Shown: positions 52,919-64,000 of the stretch, in pieces | Numbering within the stretch: the stretch's first letter is position 1 | Layout of the letters: each line of letters opens with the position of its first letter | NCBI GenBank assembly: GCA_003024785.1 | Contig: PUQB01000100.1 | Span: forward strand, 124,001-188,000 | Reading direction: 5' to 3' | DNA length: 64,000 nt | DNA from: Selaginella tamariscina | Taxonomy: Eukaryota; Streptophyta; Lycopodiopsida; Selaginellales; Selaginellaceae | Notes under the pieces: model-generated | What the model was told of the DNA's origin: nothing | The model's input: only the letters and a program-made list of their open reading frames with translations | Database searches by the model: none | Translations under genes and position numbers: made by a program

Positions 52919-55597
52919 GTACTTGGTACTGGTAAAAGATGACTCTGGGATCCTTGTTAATGCCAGGAATGCATGACTCGCCTGAGAGCTCATAACTCAT
53001 GCCTCCAGGATACTTGGAATGATCTATATCAGCAATGTCTATCTTAAATATCTCAGATGTTAACCTCGGTATATCGGCCTTAAAATACACAGAAAGCTCT
53101 ATTTGGTTGCCAGGAAGAACTGCAAAAACATCAGTGGGTCATATATGAAGTAATATATAATATATAAAATATACATATGTACACATGTACGTACATACAC
53201 ACACGCACGCACGCATTAATATGAGCTCTATTATAAATATAGTTCATATATAGTGCTTACCAGTGCCTGAAGCAGGGATTACAGTGAAGCTGTTGAGTTC
53301 TAGTGGCTCTCCTGCTGCACCACCTTTCTTAGCATCTGGTTTTTTGCCCTTCTCCGGTGCTTTTACTGTAAAATTATAAGTATTTTTACTTGTTAGTACA
53401 CTGTATGTGTATATGTGTACGTGGACCTGCATGTAATAGTAACATTCAAATATGTATACACAAATAACCTGGTTCTGGTGCAGCTTCTGTTGCTGTTGTT
53501 GGTGAAAGAAGTTTGAATGCGAAATCAAATTCTCCCATGTTGATGAGCTTTAGAATACGTGGTGGGGGCTCGTTCCACATATCTATAAGAAACATCAAAT
53601 GAAGAAAACTAATATGTAAATATAATCAGGTATTAATATATAACTTAGTGCTATCAACAGTTTGTGTGTGTGTGTGTGTGTGTGTGTTTGTGCGTTGTTC
53701 TATGTGAGTTGATGCTGTTAACAAGTTGAAGTCAGTGTCCTGTATGAAGAGAGAGAGAGACAGAGACAGAGAACCTGGGATCCAAAATGTATGCCTTGTG
53801 CAGGGAGTAACTGGAACTTAGAATGCACTGCGTGGACGTAAACCAACAATGGTATGATCCGCTCCGTTTTACCTGTAAGTGGTTCAATTAAATGAAGTTC
53901 CACGTCCCTGCTCCCTTTAAGTGTAACTTCTGTTTGCAGTTTCGTCTCCTTGTTGAAGTGTATGTCAACCTGCAAACACTTGTGTATGTGCGTGCGTGCG
54001 TGTGTGTGTGTTAAGAGAAAGAGCTGTGTACACATAAACACAGAAATAATGCAAGCATACTTAATAATGCAGCGGTCTGTATGTAGAAAGAACATATATA
54101 CATACGTACACATACACACCTCTGCGCGTGTGTGCGTGTATGATCATGTATATCTATATGTTATCTATATATTACCTTTTGTTGCTTTTTGGGATCCAAG
54201 GTGCCCGCGGAAGGTGTTATACTGAAAAGTCCTTGAGTTAGAGTAGTCCTGCACAACGGAGGACGTTTAAATACATTAATATTACAAGTGTAAACGTACA
54301 TTGTGCGTGCACGAGCATGTATGTGTGATGTGTCTCTGTGTGTGTGGGAGAGAGAGAGTAGTATAAATGATGCATATACTGTAATGTGTATTAAGTAATA
54401 CAGAATTAAATAATCATTATTAATTTAATTAATTTTTTAATTATTAATGTAAACCTGCAGCATAGTTTGAAGTCCACTTTATATTTGCCTTTATTCTCCA
54501 TGTTTAGTGACTTTAATAAATCTTGTGCAACTCTAATTGTGCCGTAATTAAAGCCTCCATCTGGAGGTATTTCTTCGGGTGGGCTTGGGTATTTGAGTTG
54601 AATGTCTATCTTATATGCTTCTGCAGTTATACTCAGCGGTAACTCTTGATTAAATTTTACAGCCTCTTTTGTCTCAAAAACCTATGACAGTATTTAACAT
54701 TCGAACATAACTAAAAGTAAAAAATTATAGCATGTATTAAACTAAATCAAATTAAATTACTGTTTCTTTTATATAAAAAAGTAATATTAAATTTTATACA
54801 AAAAAAAGCTAAAATTATACCATAAACTTTAAGAATACATTTGTTTAATATATTAATCTAGATTGAACACTTAAACAGCTGATAAATTAATGAATAACTA
54901 ACATAGTTATAAAGAAAAGTAGATACAGTATAATGTTTATTACTACACATTGATTGTTATATTGAGTTTTTCGAATATCCACGGCATATACGTGAGTTAA
55001 TATATAAATAACATGTAAATAACAGATCTCCATATGTATAGCTATATATCAGTAGAAACACTAACACAGTATATAAAAATGCTTATACACACGCACACGC
55101 ACACACACATAGATTTATATTAACTTTATGTTGTTCCTTATGCTGCTGTAAACAATAACTTTACTACATGAATATATACACATTCGCCCACATATAATAT
55201 GTATATAATGAAAACAGTAATGCATTTAGTCATTAATTCATAGTTAAAATAAATTAAGTATAATTAAACATACCTGGAGTTTAAGTTTAGGATTGAAGTT
55301 CTTCTCTTCAATAGCTTTTGAATGTGACTTTCAACCTGCCCTTCAAACAATGGAGTCAAACTTCCTTCAAGCTCTGAAATGTAAATTCTGCGGGCCCGTT
55401 TTCTAAACCAATTATCCTCCAATATACAGTCAAAGAAGATATATTTCTGTAAATAAACAAATAGTAAAATGTGTGTGTGTGTGTGTGTGGTATCGTTAAT
55501 GTTACCATAGTATACAAGTGAATTATCTACAGTATAGCAGTATGTACTACACTAAATGAACCACTTTCTTGAATGATACTGATAATATATATATTAT

Positions 55598-55633
<36 letters not shown>

Positions 55634-57184
55634 GTGCGTGCGAGGATATGTGGGTGCGCGCGTGTGTACCTTATTGTGATGGTTTTCTTAGCTTCTTTGG
55701 TGAGCAAAAGCCGCTCGAAGACTATGTTATTGATATCAAGTTCAACACGAGGTGTATCAGCAAGGCATGTCACTTTGTATTCCAAAGGCTGTGGGTTATC
55801 CTTAACTCTGCATGTTAACTTCCCATCCAAAGGCCCTAGCTGACCCTGCAAAAACAATATACATACATACATCTCTATATATATGATGTATGTATGTATA
55901 TATATATGGACACACAACACACATACATACACCTATATATGCTATCATGTACACATATACATTGTATATATGTGCGTGTGTATGTATGTGCGAAAAATGT
56001 ACTTTGATAAAACTTACTACTAGCATGTAAACAACTACAAATTTCCGGATTTTACTCTCTCTCTCTCTCTCCCTCTCCCTCTCTTTCCCTATCCCTCCCT
56101 CTCACACTCCCTCTCACACGCACGCACGCATACCTGAGGAGGATAGCAGTATATGTGGAGATTTTGCTGCTCGTCAATCTTCAAGTCCAATGCAGGCGGA
56201 TGCAACATTAAAAGGGCTCCCCCTTTGCCAGGTTTGGCTGGAGGTTTCTTTCCCGAGGGAGGCTGGCCAGCACCTTCACCAATCTCAAAGTCCACATGTA
56301 AATCGAACAGTCCAATATTACGTATCTCTAGCCTCTTACAGTGCTCTGAGTCTGGAATATTCGGAAATCCGTCCGCTGTCCTACCTGGAGAACAAGTTAT
56401 TTGTGTGTGTGTGTGTGTGTTTGAGTGAGAGAGAGAGAGAGAGAGTTTTATGCAAACATGAAAATGCAATGATGCAATAATGAAAAATCACGGCTAAGAT
56501 GTTTATCACAAGGTCTTTCCCATTCTCCAAGTTGTAATAAACTTCATACAAACCACGTACACACGTATATACATGTATGTATTGGTGTTAGAAGACAATG
56601 GGAATATATGAGTGTGGGTGTAAAAGCATACCTGTAGGTAGGGCCAAAGTCGAGAACACCCTCGGAATTAAATAAGGCCTTTTGAATCTTCTGGCAGGAG
56701 TCACCTTTGTATTTGAAGGCTTCACGTATTTATAAACACATGCAATCTGTGGCTCAGCACACACTCCTGCAACATACATTAACAAAACATCATTAGACAA
56801 ATTAATTAGTCTATATACACGTACAATAGCTGTGATCTCATGAATATAATAAATCTATTACGTATTTTAGCTTATGTGTACTAAGTATCTACGAACCAGT
56901 GCCATCTCTCTCTCTCACACACACACACACATATAGGTGCACACACGCACCTTTACACATGAGACGAGCCTGATGACTGCCATTAAGTCCTTCAAATACA
57001 AACTTCTGTTCAAACTCTCCCACTTCTGTGGACCAGAAACGTAACAGAAGCTCCACTCTTTTTGTGGTTCTACCACCCAGCGCGTAAGACGCTCGTGCCC
57101 ATCAGGTAATGCCTCTAATGGGGAAAATACTCTGTCTTCCTCTTTAGCATAATTTGATACTTCTCACTCTGTATTATACGATGT

Positions 57185-57235
<51 letters not shown>

Positions 57236-60200
57236 TCTCTCTCTCCTCTCTCTCTCTTCTCTCTCACCACACACACACACACACACACACACACAACGCA
57301 AACAAAAGAATAAATAAAACCTTTAATCCAGCTTCTTTCTCAGCGCCTTTTTTACTCTTTCCTCCTTTAGAAGACGCCTCCGTGGCAGCGTCCTCTTCCA
57401 TAGTTACGTTTGTAAAGAATGCAAACTTAAGCTTGCTTGTGTCACTAATAAAGCATTGATTTCCTTCGTGGCTTCTGACCACTTGTAAAACAGTGGAAAC
57501 TGGTAGTGGCTCAATATTCTCTTTCTGTAAATATATGATGTAATCAAACTAATTATAGAATAGCATATAGAAATATATAGAACTATAAGTATATATATTG
57601 ATAAAGAAACATTTACCTGAGGGAGGATACTGAGCTCCTCCTGGAACACAGCCTCGGATTCCTGTAGTGCATTGATTGTTGCATGGTTCACCCTGTTTTC
57701 CAAGACAGGTGATTCTTCCACAGGTGGTGCATTCTCTGCATAATCATACAACATATATACACACACACATGTATATGCGTATATATACGTACACATTGTT
57801 CTATGCACACATACCTTCCTGATTACCACCCAGAAGATTTTGTAAATCCACTTCAGAAGCATAATACTTGTCAATGTCTTCTTCAGTAGGAAATCTTGGG
57901 ACATATGGATAGTACTTTAGATGATTTGGAACTTTCTCAGGTTCCACAGGTTCCTGTATATAAATATACAATGGAAACAAATTTGAGTTTTAGAGTCTTG
58001 TCTACTATATCAAGTACGCATATGTATAATTAATTAGAACTAGACTACCTTCTTTATGGCAAGATGTGGTATAGATATGCATAACAACATACATACTATG
58101 TTAACACACACACAACCTTGTGTAGCTAAACTGAAATGTATATATTAATATATATAGCTATAAGCCTTTATATATGTATGAATGAATGTACTCAATAATG
58201 AAGCTGAAGATTCATTATATAGTTAAGACTTACAGTCAAACAACAAAGTAACTATAGCTATATAGCATAAAAGCGTAAATATACATGTATACTTAGTCTC
58301 AAAGTTCACCTTGTACAGTCTAATGAAAGATGTAGTTGTATAACTCAAATATTAATTTATACTAGTCATATTGTCAGTATATAGTTCAGCCTTAAGCTCA
58401 CATCTCCATATACGTGAGATATATACATACATAAAAGTTCAAACCATATATAAATTAGTCTAGCTGTATATATATATATATACATAGCACGCACTCACGC
58501 ACACGACAGGCACACACATATTAAGAAAGATGTTCTATAACTCAGATACTATAGGTGAAACTGGAGCTCATAAGCATCATGGAAGTATGTATAGATATCA
58601 AATATATGAAATATATACATACTTGTGGAGCTGCATTCTCGAACTGGGGTTCATTGTCGGCATTTTTGGGAGATAAATCCACGTATATTTTGTGTTTACA
58701 TTGGTCGTCCTCCGGCATATTAGCATAAATGCCAGCTAAGTCGGAACGCTCTGCCCTTAAAATAAGGGCACGTACAGTTGCCTCCCCTTTCCAGAACGTC
58801 TTTGGAAACACTACAGGACCTTCAGGCTCTGGTTCTTCTTTACCCTTACCCTTTGGCTTTGGAGGTGGTGGTTTTTTCTTATCTCCACCTGTACGTAAAA
58901 ATGCGAATTATATATATATATATATATATATGAAGATATATACAGTATTGTGATGTATATATGGTTCGTGTGTGTGTGTGTGCGAGAGAGAGAGAGAGAG
59001 ATTCTTATCAAATACACAAGCGTGCACATGCAAAGTATATGCTACATAGATTATATATTGAACATACTAATATGTAAATACATACGTATACTGTGTGTCA
59101 TAATTAGAACTACAGTACATATACAAATGCATACAGAAATGTATATATACATTATGTCACTTATGCATTCCCCGCAATACACGCAAGTATATGCACACAC
59201 AAAAAAGTGGATTTTTGCACCTATATACAATAGATGTGTGTTATACACATATTATAGCAGCATGGTTCACAATAAGCATTCTGATATATAATTCACTGTC
59301 ATTCACAGATCAGACATATGTACAGTATCTTTTGTATATTGCAAGATACATATGTATACATATCATATGTATAACACCACACACACGCACACGTGCATTT
59401 ACGTGTGTGTGTGTGTGAGAGAGAGAGAGGGGGGGGAAGAGGGAGGGGGTGTACCTTTCTTCTTGCCATCATCTGGTGGATTATGGGGATCATACGGCTC
59501 CAAACTAAGTGCATATAAGATGCATTTCGCTAAGGAAACTGGAGATGCATATTTTGTTGTTAAGTTATCAAAAATGGCCCCAAATGTGCACTCCACACTC
59601 TCTAGCTTTGTCTTCAATACTCCCACTAACTCCTTCTCAAATTCAGTAATGTCTATGGGTTTCTCCAAAGCTCCTATGCCCGTGTCTGCAATGTGTCTTT
59701 AATATATGAAGTGTATAACTCATCTTCTGAAAGTTCACTTACGTCTAGTGTCACACGCACACACACAACTTACTGCTAATTGAGACGGAGGCTAGTGCTT
59801 CGTCCATGTCAATAATTGGACAGCGGAACTTAGAACTTAGTTGTTTAGCCTGTGTATTTTCCCAATAGCCGGGGGACCAAGTAGCATAATAAAGAGCTTG
59901 TCGGCCTGTGGTACAATATATCCTTTATGCTCTTTCTCTCCCAAAGCTCCTTTGCGTGAGAACCCTGTGAAAAGTATACGCTCATGTGTATACAACGTAT
60001 GTACTTATACATGCATCTGTGTGCGTGCGTGTGTGCGCGTGCCTGCTCTTTGCAAGAGAATACAAACACAAGTTTCTTCAGGACCAAGTGAAACGATACG
60101 TATCCATGTCTGTAGCTGGGTGGGTAGGTGCATTTGCATGAGTATACAAGTATATAACTACGGGTATAATGATAATATATATATGGCGATGCATATGTAC

Positions 60201-60530
60201 ATATGCATGTATATGTACCTGCGGAGAAGTTGTTTCGTCTGGAGCCTGTAGAAGATACAAACATTAATGAATTGTAAAGCAGTATATGTACAAATGTTGT
60301 ATATGTATATAAAAAGACACAAACATGTGTGTAGACAAACCTGTGGAGAGGGTTTCTTCTTTAGAATCACCCTTACGTGGAGAATTGGACCTAAGATGTG
60401 GCCAGAAAGGCTGGCCCGCATTTCTACTCTCTAAAAACATTATGTCATTCTCATTATATCCTCCTACACTCTTCAAAGTCTCCTCCTAATATACAAATAA
60501 ACAATTCATATATGTATATAATTATATTCA

Positions 60531-60627
<97 letters not shown>

Positions 60628-61790
60628 CACACACACACACACACACACATAAGAGCATATACAGAAACCTCGTGTGAATGTGTATGCGTCTGTATATATA
60701 GCAAGTTAATGTTTACATGATACAAACACGCAATACCGGTGCATAAACACACATACATATATACACATACCTCTTTGACAATGTCTGGATCGAAATTTAA
60801 TGAATAAAACTCAATAGGCTCGTCAGCATTGTTAAATATTGTGTATTTAATTTCTGCAGGCTCTGGAGCATTTGGTAATATGGGTCCCAGCTTGATAACA
60901 GACGGCTCTAAATGGGACCAAGACATAACCATTTAAGGGTAAAGGGTAATCAAGGTTTAAGGGCGCTTACCTAGAGTGAATACTGGCACGTAACTTTGCC
61001 CTTTGCATGCAAACTTCATCTCTGCTGGGTTATGCATGAGGTCCACGTTGAAAACAGCAAAAAACGACTTCTTCTTGTGCGTAGGTAAAAATTGTACCTA
61101 AAAAAGTGTAAAAGATATATATATCTTATGGAGGATAATAGAATCTAGCCTTAAGTTTATCCTCTAAAACTATATAATACATGAATATGAGATATAGTTC
61201 TATTTACTACATTATAATTGTGATTGAAGATTCGGAGATAGTATATATACTACTTATATATTTAATACTACTATAGAGTTAATTGATTGATATTAATACT
61301 TAAGTACAAACCTTTAAGTTGATATACTCATGAGGCTCAATGGTTCCACTCTCCGGTTCACATGTAAAAGCAGTAGAGTCGTGTATGTCGCAGCTTCCTA
61401 AGTCCGGTTTAGCTGCACTCCATATGCATGGTACTTGCCCTCGATTAAACAACCGCATATACATAATCTACATGAAAATTTTAATAATCAGCTTAATTAT
61501 CGTATAAATACCTGCTAATCATAGAAAATGCCCAAAATGGCAAATGTATCTATGTATGTGGATGGTACACAACACGCGCAGACACAAACACACACGCGGG
61601 CTTGCACAGCTATGTACTTTGCACTGGCCAAACTGAACCGGTCCAAAGTCGAGGTATTCATCAGACATCTCCATTATCGGCTTGGTAACATAAGCTTTGA
61701 AAGTTATTGTCATTTCAGGACCCTGTATACACGACACACATCAGTTTCATGTGTGTGTTTATGTATATATGTCTACTATGTGACACACAC

Positions 61791-61821
<31 letters not shown>

Positions 61822-62205
61822 CTCTTTAATGAAGAGTGGGACAGAGAAACTGAGGGACCAGAGGGATATCGAGGAAGGTCTGTGCGTATTCTGAAGAGTA
61901 GATTCATGGAGCTTTTGCTACTTTGTGGAGGGAGAGTGATCAGACGGTCAGGATCTAATGTGATACCTTTACCTTTGACACTCACCATGTTCAGTTTAAA
62001 CATCACTGCAAAACAATATTAGACTAGTATACACCCACATACATACATACACGTATGTATACAGCATGCATGTGTGTCTGTGCATGATATAGTATACCTG
62101 TATTTACATGTACATGAATAGATGTAAAATATACGCATAGTAACACATACATGCATACAACAATTACCATACAATGTATAAAGAATTCATACATGTATAA
62201 AACCA

Positions 62206-62281
<76 letters not shown>

Positions 62282-63721
62282 GCATTCATATTTATAATGT
62301 ATATTATTTACATCACACACACACAAGTATAAATGGCATAGACGGAGACGCTAATGATAAATTTATTTAAATACTATTCCTAGTTCCATAGTATATAGCA
62401 TATAATTCTCTATTCAGATAAATAGATATTTACATAAATATGAACCATCAATTTCAGTATCGAAACTGCTATACATACTATCGAATAACTATTAAAACTT
62501 GACAACAACTACTAGTAACTTAACCTTTTCAAAAAATATTAAACTCCGTCATTAAAATTAAAATTATGTGAGTAAGGCAAAACCAGAAATTACATTATCT
62601 ATAAATTTGTATAGAAAAAATACAAATAAAATTAAAAATAAATTACTAGAGAGATTTATTCTCATGCTGTTCAACCATAAATTACAAATTATTTATTTAT
62701 TTATGTACAATTTTATTATCTATCTATTTATTTATTTATTTATTCTGGATTGAAGGATCTGATATATTTCTATAAAAAGGGTAATTCTAAGTTTTATATT
62801 TATAAATTTAGATAAACTTTTCTTCTTTTCTGTTTATGTATGTATATACAGTTTAAATAGATGTAATAACTCCTAAAATGTATGTATGCATATAGACAAC
62901 AGTAGCCGATGCCAGTACTTACTGGCATGCATAGAGGCACACACACACACACACAAAAGTATAGAGAGGTGTATGTATATATGTAAGCAGACGTGTTCAT
63001 ATATGCACGTGTATAAATGTATATTTATAAATATTATACCTGGGAGCGGCCCGACGTTGGATACTCTGACTGTTTTGTGCTTGGTTTCACCCAAAGTAAC
63101 GCTCCCAAAATCACATATATGCGTGTTTAATATAAAATGGTGAAAATCCAGATTATCCTTGTCAGCGTGAAGAAGATATTCTTTGAATACAAGACGGTCG
63201 ATCTCAGCATCTATTTGTCCAACTGTTGGTATATTCTCCTCCGTTTCCAAACTAGTTAACTCATTTTTTCCCTGTAGAGAATTATATATATTATTATAGA
63301 ATTATATAGAAAATATTTTTTCGTGTATGCATTAAGGTTGACATTTAGTGTGAGTGCGTGTGTGTTGTGCACACGCACACGCACACACTTATATATACAA
63401 ATACATGCATACACACACACACACGAACTCACAGTTGCTGGTGTATCTCCAACTTGAGTTGCATCAGGTACAGGTTGCTGCTCGACCTCAGGTATTACTG
63501 GAACAAAGGCCGTTGGATCTACCTCAAGCATGGAGACCCTGGTGGAATCGGACCGTGCAGAAACCATTGGAGAGTTTTGTAGTGTTGCGTATACGTTTAG
63601 AAACGCCTCAGGAACTAAACTCAAGTATTTTGTGTGTTCTCACACGTATCATGTCAAGGAGTATGTGTGGGCATGCACCAGATCCGAATATGGATATCTT
63701 CGTTGGAACAAAGTACGCTAC
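44464..63721 (-). CDS. HYDIN: HYDIN, axonemal central-pair protein; 48 exons, 5' end off window
   Basis: A giant protein of the ciliary central-pair apparatus made of tandem ASH/MSP-type Ig-like domains; in land plants it is expected only where sperm are flagellated. The 48 exons listed in the block entries total about 9.6 kb (about 3200 residues) and follow animal HYDIN collinearly from its middle to the C terminus. Recognisable segments: THICDFGSVTLGETKHKTVR; a P-loop region LFIMLLGPPAIGK; ITAEAYKIDIQLKYPS; VTRPWCHFELPRSDYPARR; LHKGTVSFPFPDGNLLTYGL; QGPFFIKGSGQINFTNVYNE. The stop is at 44464-44466. Most exons join in phase with GT/AG ends. At least ten single-base frame breaks and one in-frame TGA (exon 55274-55446) occur; most breaks fit one base missing from a short homopolymer. 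Many introns are short and made of GT/GA repeats. It is a live gene with sequence errors or, less likely, a decaying one. Confidence 0.95.
48849..48990. repeat. GA-rich microsatellite evolving a higher-order unit, HYDIN intron
   Basis: A pure AG repeat of about 40 bp passes into purine-only sequence with a recurring gagaaggagagagagggagg motif of about 28 bp. A CT repeat follows at 49060-49091, so inverted pairing is possible. Confidence 0.85.
50225..50309. repeat. Long GA repeat at a HYDIN 5' splice site
   Basis: About 85 bp of GA repeat with one interruption ends 8 bp from the donor of exon 50317-50611. On the gene strand the intron reads gtaagtgatc followed by CT repeats. Confidence 0.9.
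50317..53969 (-). CDS. HYDIN: HYDIN block 4: ASH domains and charged linkers (11 exons)
   Basis: Exons: 53775-53969, 53469-53582, 53261-53365, 52923-53119, 52611-52737, 52312-52476, 51825-52223, 51450-51632, 50998-51291, 50687-50930, 50317-50611. Markers: TERIIPLLVYVHAVHSKFQL, MWNEPPPRILKLINMGEFDF, two Lys/Gly/Ala linkers (EKGKKPDAKKGGAAGEP; GKGKPAPAAATKGKGGKGEK), VTVNFKPLALQKYTSICEVL, FSCEFQGEGTLPHLHAELPS and CNIVYTGEAVDWDDTMLPP, the last matching human LPADQVPDWDD. Joins are in phase across nearly all of the block. Confidence 0.9.
54176..57953 (-). CDS. HYDIN: HYDIN block 3: central ASH domains (10 exons)
   Basis: Exons: 57815-57953, 57617-57735, 57321-57524, 56951-57114, 56632-56766, 56134-56390, 55670-55845, 55274-55446, 54455-54681, 54176-54248. 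Markers in order: PYVPRFPTEEDIDKYY, FEQKFVFEGLNGSHQARLMC, KALFNSEGVLDFGPTYR, EHCKRLEIRNIGLFDLHVDF, LTCRVKDNPQPLEYKVTCLA, NNIVFERLLLTKEAKKTI, SLTVYWRIIGLENGPAEFTF and PDGGFNYGTIRVAQDLLKSL. Breaks are seen in exons 56951-57114, 56632-56766 (fits one base missing from G2 at 56718-56719) and 55274-55446, which also has an in-frame TGA. Confidence 0.9.
58623..60485 (-). CDS. HYDIN: HYDIN block 2: adenylate-kinase-like P-loop region (5 exons)
   Basis: Exons: 60341-60485, 60219-60245, 59774-59964, 59455-59695, 58623-58888. EETLKSVGGYNENDIMFLES matches the end of the preceding domain in animal HYDIN. After a Ser/Arg-rich linker comes LFIMLLGPPAIGK followed by TQAKQLSSKFRCPIIDMDEA, close to the adenylate kinase GPPGxGKGTQA loop, then FGAIFDNLTTKYASPVSLAK and a KKKPPPPKPKGKG linker. 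The frame breaks inside the P-loop, where one base appears to be missing next to T4 (59857-59860). Exon 60219-60245 is only 27 nt, in phase with both neighbours. Whether the loop binds nucleotide is unknown. Confidence 0.85.
60535..60650. repeat. Compound microsatellite (AT)n(AG)n(CA)n, HYDIN intron
   Basis: About 52 bp of AT repeat, about 36 bp of AG repeat and about 22 bp of CA repeat lie end to end within the intron between exons 60771-60907 and 60341-60485. Confidence 0.92.
60771..63721 (-). CDS. HYDIN: HYDIN block 1: mid-protein ASH domains (7 exons)
   Basis: Exons: 63433-63721, 63040-63271, 61822-62005, 61618-61722, 61312-61467, 60971-61097, 60771-60907. They run from ISIFGSGACPHILLDMIR through the acidic linker and DAEIDRLVFKEYLL to ICDFGSVTLG, then YLDFGPVQFGQCK, THKKKSFFAVFNVDL and IEFYSLNFDPDIVKE. 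The matching human stretch is around residue 1600 onward. Frame breaks in the first and third exons fit one base missing from T4 (63628-63631, plus strand) and G3 (61854-61856). The 1-kb intron 62006-63039 holds a long CT/GA microsatellite (62211-62280) and no other feature. Confidence 0.9.
62211..62280. repeat. Long CT repeat, HYDIN intron
   Basis: About 70 bp of CT repeat has one tct interruption, inside the 1-kb intron 62006-63039. The rest of that intron is AT-rich and shows no gene. Confidence 0.9.
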
Positions 63722-64000
63722 CTGGTCATAACTAAATATTAATAACACAAACTATATACAGGCACGCAAATACGTGCATACAGCTAAAACAATGTATATA
63801 ACGTGTGCATGTAAACACAAAGGAGTTTCTTCTGTATACAGATTGAGAGAGAGAGAGAGAGAGGCGGGGGAGGGAGGGAGAGAGGGAGAGAGCATATAAG
63901 AATGAAACAAATAGATATTCATATCTGTATATCAAGCGTTGATATACAAACAATTGTATACCTAATCTTTATCTAAAAGGTACGTATACATAAAACCGAA
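63722..64000 (-). other. HYDIN intron running off the right edge
   Basis: The acceptor of exon 63433-63721 lies at 63722-63723. The remainder contains a GA-rich microsatellite (63844-63891) and no further exon, so the gene continues upstream outside the window. Confidence 0.75.

Noticed and set aside
58954-59453. Open frames on both strands in the 566-nt HYDIN intron
   Set aside because: Composition is His/Tyr/Ile/Thr from TA/CA words and no frame continues the HYDIN alignment; exons 59455-59695 and 58623-58888 join directly in phase.

Overview
The window reads as nuclear DNA of a land plant that still makes flagellated sperm, such as a bryophyte, lycophyte, fern or cycad-grade plant. The plant side rests on a GDP-fucose O-fucosyltransferase of the plant family, an RS31-type SR splicing factor, an intronless PLS-class PPR gene and chromodomain Ty3/Gypsy elements. 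The sperm side rests on a large ciliary HYDIN gene, which non-flagellated seed plants lack. I cannot name the species.

Layout. 0.5-8.6 kb is a nest: a near-complete chromovirus sits inside a solo LTR of another family. 8.6-18.4 kb is AT-rich and holds a hAT-like relic and an old Gypsy element carrying a nested solo LTR. 18.5-21.7 kb is a compact divergent gene pair: an RS31-like SR gene on the minus strand and an N-terminal glutamine amidase (NTAQ1) on the plus strand. 21.7-32.1 kb is AT-rich repeat: a degenerate satellite of about 51 bp, a second copy of the solo LTR, featureless AT-rich DNA, and a minus-strand Gypsy relic. 32.5-33.2 kb is a small two-exon gene I do not recognise. 33.5-35.9 kb holds microsatellite, satellite and a MITE. 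36.0-40.1 kb is the O-fucosyltransferase gene (minus). 41.4-43.2 kb is a PPR gene with several frame breaks, followed by a second copy of the same MITE. 44.5 kb to the right edge is the 3' two thirds of HYDIN (minus), with 48 exons resolved; its 5' end lies outside the window.

Three patterns cut across these features. First, in all four clearly intron-containing genes, on both strands, many 5' splice sites are followed at once by GT repeats on the sense strand, often running into GA repeats, and several introns are only 48-70 nt. Second, conserved host genes show single-base frame breaks, most of which are explained by one base missing from a short homopolymer; the splice structures otherwise add up exactly. 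This looks more like long-read assembly error than gene death, although the PPR gene may be genuinely dead. Third, the chromovirus carries a Tf1-type self-priming signal, tandem RY boxes in its promoter and an unusual saturation with the hexamer ACAGGA/TCCTGT.

The genes form no operon or shared pathway. NTAQ1 (N-degron), RS31 (splicing), the fucosyltransferase (Golgi glycosylation), PPR (organelle RNA) and HYDIN (axoneme central pair) are independent plant functions.
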